Shown here: piece after piece, positions 28,001 through 38,300 of the stretch
Layout: each line of letters begins with the position of its first letter
Numbering within the stretch: position 1 is the stretch's first letter
Source of the DNA: Pycnopodia helianthoides
Taxonomy: Eukaryota > Echinodermata > Asteroidea > Forcipulatida > Asteriidae
Direction: 5' to 3'
NCBI GenBank assembly: GCA_032158295.1
Contig: CM063253.1
Location: 5,115,001-5,179,000, forward strand
DNA: 64,000 bases
Notes under the pieces: generated by a model
Seen by the model: the letters and a program-made list of their open reading frames with translations, nothing else
The model's database searches: none
Told to the model about the DNA's origin: nothing
Position numbers and translations under genes: made by a program

Positions 28001-29284
28001 GTGGTGACAGGGTTTTTATGCCCTTTATGTTTTCAGTGAATAGCCTGCAGGACCAGTTAGCTTGTTTGCTTTTTCCCCTCATTTTTTGTCCTTATTCTGT
28101 ATTTAGGGATGCATTTCAAAACTGAACTAGCCAGCCAGATCAATTGGTGAGAATTTTGACTGGTTCTTGAATGTTTTAACTAGCATTTGGCCAGCCGACC
28201 ACTGTTTAGGGGAGAATGTTTGATGGTCTTGTCAAAATCGGTAGCCATACTTTTTTTTACTGTACTACAGAGGACCAGACAAAGATGGCAGCAACTTACT
28301 ACTGTTCCCATAAATCCCAATTTACACTTGCAATTTTGCTTGTCAATTGGTGAGGACCAAGTCCCCATCAAAAGCAAGGAACTTGGTTCTGGGGGTGCAA
28401 TGGGTAGGTCAAAGGAGGACCCTAGGCAAGCCCAACGAAGATCATATTTCACTGTCGGAAGGAATTCATAGTTCCTTGAGGCCACTAATACTATTTTCAT
28501 CTCGGTGAAGTGAGAAAATGGGAAGGACTAGGAACAACGTAAAAAGTAAACTTATTTTAAAATTTTTTTGTCAAAATTTTCCTGTGATTGTGATCAAATG
28601 TTTAAAACCAGTTTCACTTTTTGAAATTAATTCTAGAAAAACTTGACTTTCATTAAATGTGAACATACATATATAGGCATACACCTGGTATCTTTTTCGA
28701 ATACAAGGAAAGGTACAAACATTGGTGTGTTAACAGGCCTGGGGCTCAATTTCACAAAGGGCTAAGATTGATCTTAAGATGTATACCAAATTATGGTTTC
28801 CTTATTTCAAGACATAAATTACATGGTACTTTAACTGGTAACCGTTTTTCCGATATGCAAGATTTTTTTTAAAACCTGTGCTAAGCAATTTCCTAACAAT
28901 CGGGTACCAGAATAATCTGTTTGACATCACAGCAATAACCATGAAGGAAGAACCTCCCTGTAATAACTAAGTGTTATCATATCAAACAATACCCACACCC
29001 TTAATCCGACATGGCACATCCATAACAATCCTGTCAGAAACACTTGGCCGAAACCCTCAGGAACTTGAACATCTTCTTCAGGTCTCTTGAAGAAAATCCA
29101 CCACCAATTACACCCCGTGACTAAAGAACCAGAGAACTGGTGGAGAGACTAGTGAGAGACTCACTGAGGGACACAGGTCGACAGGGGACTCCCACCGGTA
29201 TACCCGGCACCGAGTCAGGTTTCCAGAGCCCAGATTGCCGGCAGCTGGGACCCCGGAAAGCTAAACAGTCAGAAGGCCCCGGTG

Positions 29285-29327
<43 letters not shown>

Positions 29328-32300
29328 AGGGAGGGAATAGACAGGATATATCCCCCCATCTCCACAGGTGCAGAGAGCGAGAAGGTTAATTTGGTAATGC
29401 CTCCCAGCCAAAAAGAATCCTGTGGCAGGATTGCTAAACTGATTCTGATAGGGAGCGTAACTTATGAAACATGAAGACAGACAGACTTGATATTACAGGG
29501 TGGCTAGATTGCTGGTGTATTTGGATACATTTAGAGATAGCTACGTGGGGGGGGGGGGGCACGGTGACAGACCAGACATTACTTATCTGAGGGCGGTAGA
29601 CAGTGGGTCGCGGATCCTGAAACCCTCAACCATGATCTCAGGACGTTGTAGGCGTTGATCCCTCTTCAAATAGACTTTCAAATTTAAAAGAGAGGTAGAC
29701 GGTATTTTGGTTTCACAAGGACGACAGTCTACATACATGTATAACATGGTAGAAATGGATGGCCACTAGTCATTTTTGTTTAACATTAAGATGTCAGTCA
29801 AGATTTGCAGTAGAGGTGGCAGGCAGCAGTAACTCGGAAGCATTAATGCAGACGGTCAATACTGGTTCACAAGGGCGGACAGTTACATACAATGTATATA
29901 ACATGGTAGAAATGGATGGCGACTAGTCATTTTTGTTTTAACATTAAGAATGTCAGTCAAGATTTGCAGTTAGAGGTGGCAGGCAGCAGTAACTCTGGAA
30001 GCATTAATGCAGACGGTCAATAACGGTTCACAAGGCGGACAGTCTACATACATACAATGTATTAAAATGGTAGAAATGGATGGGACTAGTCATTTTTGTT
30101 TACATTAGAATGTCATCAAGATTGCAGTTAGAGGTGGGAGCAGCGTAATCTGGAAGCACTAATGCAGACGTCAATAACTGCAGGAAAGGTACATGTAAAT
30201 GCAGAATGAAAAGAAACAGTCTGGCAAGAAGTGGTAGACTTATAAAGTCATGATTGTTCAGTTTTTAAGTTTTTTTGTAAAACTTGAATCATGAATCATG
30301 AAGACAGAGTTGAGAACTCAAGAGGATAACTCAGCTTCAGTATGGCACCAATGACCAAACCGCAGTCTTGTAGGGTCTTCAGGCAATAATTGCTGTTTAT
30401 CCCACATGTTTGTGGTCAGATACCACACTTAAAGGTATTGGTAACTTCTCCAATAATGAATGATCATAAAAAACTTACTCGTTGAAAAGCACTGCAGGTC
30501 TTGATAGAACAAAAATATTTTGGAAAAGAATTCCCTTCGAAGTAATGTGATTTGGATAATAATTTTTCACCCAAGAACATTTGAATCTGAGAAACGATTC
30601 ATGCATGAAATCCATGAATCGTTTCTTAGGTTTTCAGACATGAATGCTGCGGCCACAGATACGGTTGGTACCCACCGTCACCACACTCAACGTGGATGGA
30701 TTCTACATTGTGAAAATACCATGACAGTTTTTTAATGTTTTGTCAGCAAGTAGACACTGTATTCAGCTGAAACTTTCACGTGTGACTCTTATTGTATCTT
30801 TCTTTATAACTTTGCCTGTAATTGTAAATCAGCATTACATGTACGTTGACAAAAACCTATGACCCTGTGCAGAGAGGGTAATCCAGGTATAGCAGCTCTA
30901 TAGGCCTTCTCACACAATCAAGCTCCGTGCCCAAAGCTCTACGGTTCCAATCCATGTTACTTCAAATTTTCAACTCCACTCTACTTCCACACCACCAGAT
31001 GCTACTTTATTTGTTTGGCTAGGTGTGTAAATCTCTACATGGGTCAAAACCCCTCAACCCACCTCCCGACAGAGTTGGTTTGGACATGAATCGAGCGCTC
31101 TACATGGGTCAACGCTGGATTGAATGAACTGTTGTAGCATGAAAAGGTCAGTCAAAATGGTCAAATTTACGCGGGTGAGACCAACGTCCAAAAACACAGA
31201 GTTTTTTTTACAGTGTGAAAACGCCTCATATCCTCAATTCCCCAAATGTCCCTCAACTGAACCCCCCCCCCACCCCACCAAAAATGTATGCCCAATGCTG
31301 CCCCCAAAAAACCTAAAGCACTGTAAGCACTGAGTGATAGCAAAACAGTACATGAATATAAAATATTTAGTAGTTTCCTTCTTCAAGTTCCGTAAGAAGA
31401 AAACCAATGCTCAAAGTAGTTTTGTACAAAAGTTTGAAGCCCATTTTGACATTGATGGCTTGTGCTGTATATTAGGCAATCGGCAAGACGCTGTTGAGAA
31501 TTTTAACAAGAACTGCGTGCACAAAGTAACACTCCAACTCTCGTGGTATGAAAGATGTCCAGCTGAAGTAACACGATATCACACAAGATACAAAAAAATA
31601 CCAGCCCTTCAGACATTCTTGTGCGTGTGAAATAGGAGCCTGGTAAAAAGTGCAATCGCCCATTTCCCTGGTGTTAGACTTGACACTCCGTTCCATCCCC
31701 TCCGATCCGGATCCCTCGGGTTCCTGCGTTTTAGAATTACACTCACAGCAGGCCAATCAGAAGTCACTTAGAAACACGAGGAAGTGGGCCCCACCTCCCG
31801 GTCAGTTCACTGCTTTAAGTGACCAACCCCTGCACGCTCGGCAAGGTCAACCGCTTAAAGGCGCAGTGGGCCTTGGAAGGATAGCTGATAAGCACCTTAA
31901 AGGAGTTCCGCTATTGTGTATTTGAAGTACCGTTTAAAAACAAACACATATGCAGAACACATGTAAGACCAGAGCAGACAAGTCAGTACTCAAAATGCTG
32001 GGAAACCCAACACAAGAACAGATCTTACAAGATCTTAACAAGATCTTACAAGAACCATGATAACGGTTCAGTGCTATAAGGTCCTATACGTATAGGTCCT
32101 TAATTGCAATTTCATATCCGTAATAATCAAAAGAATGAAATACTTAGAGTAGACGTCTGACGAAAAAAAAGAAGAAAAAAAAAAAACCATGAGCGTTTCT
32201 TTTTCACCAAACAATCTCTTCAGAAATCACTCTTGCTTGATCAATAAACTCCATTTACCAAGAACTTTAAAGTATTCAAAAAATAAATTTTATAAAATCC

Positions 32301-35300
32301 ATACATAATGTAATGGGGACCTTACAGTACTCAACAAAAGAAAATACAAGTAGAGGCGATAAGACACCAAAGTGGTTTCTCGCATAAACCAAAAGAAACG
32401 CAAGTTGAGACACAGGTTGAGTACAAATCTTTCGCTATTGTAAATGGCAGGTGTGGAGTTAAACAGAGGCTACAGCCTCTGTTGCCCTCCCCTAGCATTG
32501 ACCATGGTGCCCCCTTCAAAATTTTCCCCACAGGCTGTAACGTTTTTTCAATGCAAGTGCCTTTTCCAAAATGAAAATAGCCTTGCCCTCTCAAAGATGA
32601 AATACCAAGCCTAACACAGGCCTGATACTTCACTCTTGTAAGGGCAGGCGAGGAATTAAACAGAGGCTACTGCCTCCGTTGCCCTGGTCTTGGCCTTGGT
32701 CCCCCTTAAAAGTTTCCCCATTAAAGCTTTAAATGTTTGGAAGTTTTCCAATGAAGGCCATGGCCTCGTGTATTTCCAGCCGCTAAGTTAGTTGTCTATA
32801 ATTGTTTGTTTACAATGGGGTGCACACAAACTGAAATGGATGAAATAACTATAAAAGCTTAGATGGGAGATGAGTTTAAAGGCACATTACAGAATTGGTA
32901 AGAAAAAAACTTGTAAAATATACTTTTGATCACAGATTTACATAAAACTTACACTGTCTAATGACGATGATAGTAAAAACATCCCTTGAAATATTTCTGT
33001 CTGAAAGGGCCATATTTGATGAGAAATGAATAAACTAATTTTCCGATTGGAGTTTATCGCTCAGTGAGCGTTTTATTCATTTGTTGAATCTATATGATTT
33101 CATGCAAATGTGTAATCGGTTTTTCACTATTTTCTCGTGACCCAGATGGCCGATCGATCTCAAACTTCTACAGGTTTGTCAGTTTATGTATATGGTGGAT
33201 AACATAAAGTGCTTACACTGCCAGCAACTGTTTTGTTTAGCAAAAACCAATTTGTAATGTTCCTTTAATATATCTTAAAATGTACTTCATTTTGCTTATC
33301 CAACTTATTTTTTACATATCAAGTGACAAACCACAAAAGGAAACTGAATGCCCCCCCCAACCATTAAACATACTTTTCCTTACATAGATAAAGTGGGTCT
33401 CTATTTAAATATGATCTTTATTTATATCCACCTTTTATTTCTTCCTCCTCCAGGCCTGGAATTACACGGAGGCCACGAAGGCCATGGCCTCCATTGCCTG
33501 CTCTTGGCCTTGGTGCCCCTTCAAAAGTTGCCCATAGACTTTAAGATTTTCCAATGGAAGTGCCCTTCTTTGTAAAATGGAATTGGCCTTGCCCTCTCAA
33601 AGATGAAATTCCAGGCCTGCTCCTCAGGGAACGGTTTCGCCCAGCATACCAAAATATTTGGACTGAACATGTTTTGTACACACTGATTGCTAATACTGTG
33701 TAGCAAATAAATGGTTTTTGAGTAGCAACTGATACATTGTGTGTAGCATTTTGCTATGCTACACAGGGAAATCGTTGAGTGCTCCTTTTTCAATGGTGGG
33801 TGGTTGGGGGGGTACTTTTTCAGTAATTTGTCTTCAGCTAACAAAGTTCACAAGTTCAATTGCATTGGACCAAGACATTGAGAGATTACACAAAGGGGTT
33901 GATACGGTGATCACAAAAAAGTGTGTGTGTGTCATCAGCTAACCTAAACATCACCGCTACATAAACAAGCAAAGGTGGACAGTGAAACGTTGCCAAGATA
34001 GATTGACATCAAAATCGAGAAATGCACTTTCGATTCAGTTCGGGGAAAAAAAAAAGTGCAGCCACGGTAGATAGCCTCCAGTCGGGGCCCCAAGTTCATG
34101 CTGTAGCTAGTAACCGCCCACATTCAGCTCATAAAAAAATATCTCGCTCAGCAAAATCAGGTGACCGGCCAAAATACTATGTAAAAGTATACTACTTGTG
34201 ACTGGTAGTAGGCTTATTTCTGCTTAGCGCATTAATTTGGTTAAGCAACATTTTTTTCTGCTTATCAGCTACATGAAATTGTTCCATGTTTGGTTACGAA
34301 GAAAACACTATGAACAAAAATACACTTAAGTGTCATGACCGGGACTAAAAACCCACATGTTTTTATGAACATTTTGTTTAAATATCCGGCCAGATATATT
34401 GATTCGAAGATTATCTCATCTTACATCAAGTATTAGCATTCAGGGTTGAAAAACTAAAGACTCTTTTGAGATGGTCATCAAAACTACGCCAATGTAAACA
34501 AAAGTGAGATTAGAAAGATGAGAAAAACAAAAGTATCTGTTATGTTTCAAGAGACAACAAAACTAAAATATTTTATATATTTATCATCCGTTCTGCCTCG
34601 CTCATAACGTCAGCAATATTTCACCTCGGATTCCTTTGGAGTGTCTCTGTATTGACACCACTGCCACAAACCCCCGCTTACATAAATAACGGACAACTTC
34701 ACCGGCATTAATGGGTCTTTAACATTCCCGCGTCGGTGCAGTTGTCTTACGGCTTTGACTGACAGGAGCAAGCTGTCACAACAGTGTTGTCGTTCACCAA
34801 TTATCGCCTGGTTCAAGACCATAAAAAGTCAACATAACCGGCCTTGTAAAATGATGGGTTTGTGAACACAAACACGCACAAGGTCAGGCAGGTGTGCATT
34901 ATCAGTACACACAAAGGAGTATCTCGTTAGCAAGAGCCACCTTGACTCCAAAGTTTTGTGTGACGTTAACTGAAGTGTTTTGAAGTCTTTTTTTCTCACC
35001 CGAGGCAGATAATTACTAATGTTTTGAGTTATTAGACATCAAATTACCCGAAGGCAAGCAGCAAGGTGCCTCATGCCATGCAGTGGTATCCCTTTGTTAA
35101 GTTCCAAACAGAAACCCGGAATTTTCCCAAAGTAGAAGTTCTCTTTAACGAGGGAAAATTGCAGTCCCCTTCCGGAACACAGTTCAAGGTCTAGACAAGT
35201 CAAAAGGGACTCTCAGTCTGAGGTAAAAAACCCTGCGTCTTTGATCACGTGTGCACTGATACAAAAAATATTTTTCAGTATTGCAGTCTCCCAATTGCTC

Positions 35301-38300
35301 GTTTTTTCATTATCATACAAATTTACTCTGCATGAATTCACAACGTTTTTAAACCCATATCTGCCTAACTACGGATTTCCTGTAGACACACAATCACTGT
35401 TAGCGCTAACTACGGGAAAACCTGTAGATGAACAAGACGTTAGTATCTTTCTTTGTACGCTCATTACTAATGATATGAGACGAGAAACTTGGCAAAATAC
35501 ATACCACTTTAAATATTAAAAGAGAATTGTGCACTCTTTCCAATGGTATTCACTATAGTTCTGTTGGGGTATGTTTATTTGCAAGGCAGTAATAATTAAT
35601 TTAATTTTTATTGCAATGCAGCAATGAAGGCAACATGAGCTTAAGCAGGAACAGAGTTTATGTACTGTGACCAGTACTGTTCTGAATTAAGCAGAAATAA
35701 TTTCTGCTTACCAGTTTACACTCAGCAAGAAATGCAGCTGGGAACCAGTCATAAATAACACCCATCATATGGCATTTTGGCTGGTAATCAATTTCTGCTA
35801 ACTTTGCACGCTAAGCAGAATGGGCCCTACTGACAACTTGACCAATTAGATCATTGTCTACTCTAAACAGAAAGGACTTTTTAAAGTGCAGAAAAGGTCC
35901 ACCAATAATTAAATGACAAGGTCAAGCTGTCCCAATACAACCCTTTCACCAACCACCAATTATTAAAGCCACCCATCGCTAAGGAACAAAGCTGGCTTAA
36001 TCCCTCCCCCACCCACAAATCCCCCTCTAGCACGGATATTACATGTAGATTTAATACCACCACCTTCAGGGGCAATGGGGCTCGGCACTGTGACCCGATG
36101 ACACAATGGCTTCAGTATTTATGGAATTTCACACATTAAGCGGAAGACATAATTCTTGCAACAACAAACATGACTGGGGAAAGATGATAAGACCGTGCTC
36201 CATGGCCTGAGAGACTTTCCCCCCATGGAAGTGTTTGGACACAAGAGGGCGACAGACACAGACACAGGTAATCCTGTGACTTGTTTGGCCACAAGAGGCC
36301 AGCAGATATCTTGATTGGCAGTACGGCTGTATCAGAATCGGCGGCTGCAGCTACAGCTACGACTGTTGCTGAGGGTGTTGCTAAGAGCTTCCTACACTTT
36401 AACGCATGATGGTGCTGCGTTCCAGCCGTAGCCATAGCCATAAATTTCAACAAAATCTACAATTTAAAGTACTTTTTAAAAATGTACTTTGGGACAGAAG
36501 TTGCATCTCCACATTCAGTGTGCTTGTTGACCAAAATAAAAACTTGGAGAAGCTCAAACTGACCACCATACAGCAGTTTTGCTGCCATTTTCCTCCTCTG
36601 TCAAATTTTTTAATTGCATGTATTCAAAACTTAAATAAGCTTTGAAGCTTTGAGTAAATTTGTCATTCTTGTGTCGTGTCGTGTTACCGCTTCTCTTTTC
36701 AAACTGTATGGTAATATGTAACTTTAATATGAAAAACTTTATTGATGGGTAATGCTAAAGGAAATACAGGGAAAACTTTTGGTAGTTGTTAAAGATCAGT
36801 ATCCTCACTTGGTGTATACCAACATATGCACAAAATAAACAAACCTGTAAACGTTTGGGCTCAATTGGTCATTGAAGTTGCAAGAAAAATAATGACAGAA
36901 AAAAACCACCACCATTGCATAGAATTGTGTGCTTTCAGAAGCCTGAGGAAGGTTTCATGCCTGAAGCTTTTCTCAGATTCAATTTTGGGGGGGTGAAAAT
37001 TATCTCTTTCTCTAAAACCAACTACTTAAAAGGGTGTCGTTTTTTAGCAATGTTTTATAATATCAACAGCTCTCCAGTGCTCTTTACCAAGTCAGTTCTT
37101 ATGGTCAATAATTCTTGGAGTAATTACCAAAGGTATACCCTGCCTTTAAAATACAAGCAAAGGCCAAAGAGAGAATACAAAAACACAACTGTAACAGAAG
37201 ATTTGTGTCCACTGGCGAGACGCACAGACCATGCACAGAAAACACCTACCTCCTCTTCCGGGTCCACCTCTGCCACGCCCTCTTTGTTGACCTCCACCCC
37301 TGCCACGCCCCTTGGCGACCACTTCCTCCTTGACCATGTCTATGACCTCATCTGGAATGCGGAGGTATTTGATAGTGCTGCCTCGTATGTAGCATTCAGG
37401 CATCCTCCAAAATCTGTCTCCATCCTGGGAGGGGAGGGGAGGGGTTTAAAATGAATGATTTAGTCTTGTCCTTCATAGTGCGTTTATTATTTTTCACTTA
37501 TAGCCGTGTTTCGGTGGACTTTTTGGGGGTAAACTAACCAAGCAAATGGGTTATTTGACCATTTTAAGTCCCGTACATTATTTAAATTGCAAATTGACTA
37601 GGCCTGTATGTTGAAGGATAATCTGGGAATCGGATACCAGTTTGATGCATTAATTAGGTTTTGGGGTACCTGTATAAAATGGACCTGAAAAGACTAACAA
37701 CGTGCGTGAACTAGCAAGGGGGGGGGGGGTCTACAAACTCAGTTTTGTGTTGCACTCTTATTTTAGTCCTTTTGAAAGTGGGGGAAAGTTTGTACAAGTC
37801 TCTAACCTGACGTCAAAATGGAGTAAAATGTCATTTTATTTGATACTCTTTCAGAGTGAAACTTGAAACATGACCTCCTTGGATATCAACAACAAATTGG
37901 TCTGTACATTCCAAAGAGGAGTTTTTGCATCAGTCAAAAGGTCAAACTTAATGCCTTTTCAGTTGAACATCATCAACATTCAGGAATGAAATAAAACACT
38001 GTACAAATCCTAGCCCCATGAATAGGGCCAATCCACCCCGTATCCTTGGCCCCAGCACCACTGCAGACCTATTCTTTTGCCCTATGATGTTTTTAATCTG
38101 CAAAGTTCTAGATCGTTGAACTTACCGATTGAATGCCCATGTACTTGCAGAGAGCCGGACTGTTTTTCAAACAAATTCCAGCAGTCTGGCTATCTACGAG
38201 CACATTGGCATTCGATCGGTAAGTTTCACGATCTAGATCTTTACAGATTAAAAACATCATAGGGCGAAAGAATAGGTCTGCAGTGGTGCTGGGGCCAAGG

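Larger units (their letters stand above)
4093..37249 (-). other. LSM4 intron 4 (about 33 kb)
   Basis: The borders are consensus GT/AG on the minus strand. The interior holds no exon of a known gene that I can recognise. It is filled with SINE pieces, palindromic MITE-like elements and tandem repeats, listed separately. Stretches such as 2900-3300, 13000-14200, 16700-17550, 30800-32400 and 34300-35600 show nothing I can classify. A GC-richer patch at about 16830-17160 is non-repetitive within the window and could be a conserved non-coding element. Confidence 0.75.

Noticed and set aside
36136..36453. 105-codon minus-strand ORF in LSM4 intron 4
   Set aside because: Alanine/valine-rich from local GC content, with no motif and no splice or start context that stands out.
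36915..37454. 179-codon plus-strand ORF
   Set aside because: It crosses a TTAA-type MITE and then reads the antisense of LSM4 exon 4. It is a shadow frame.
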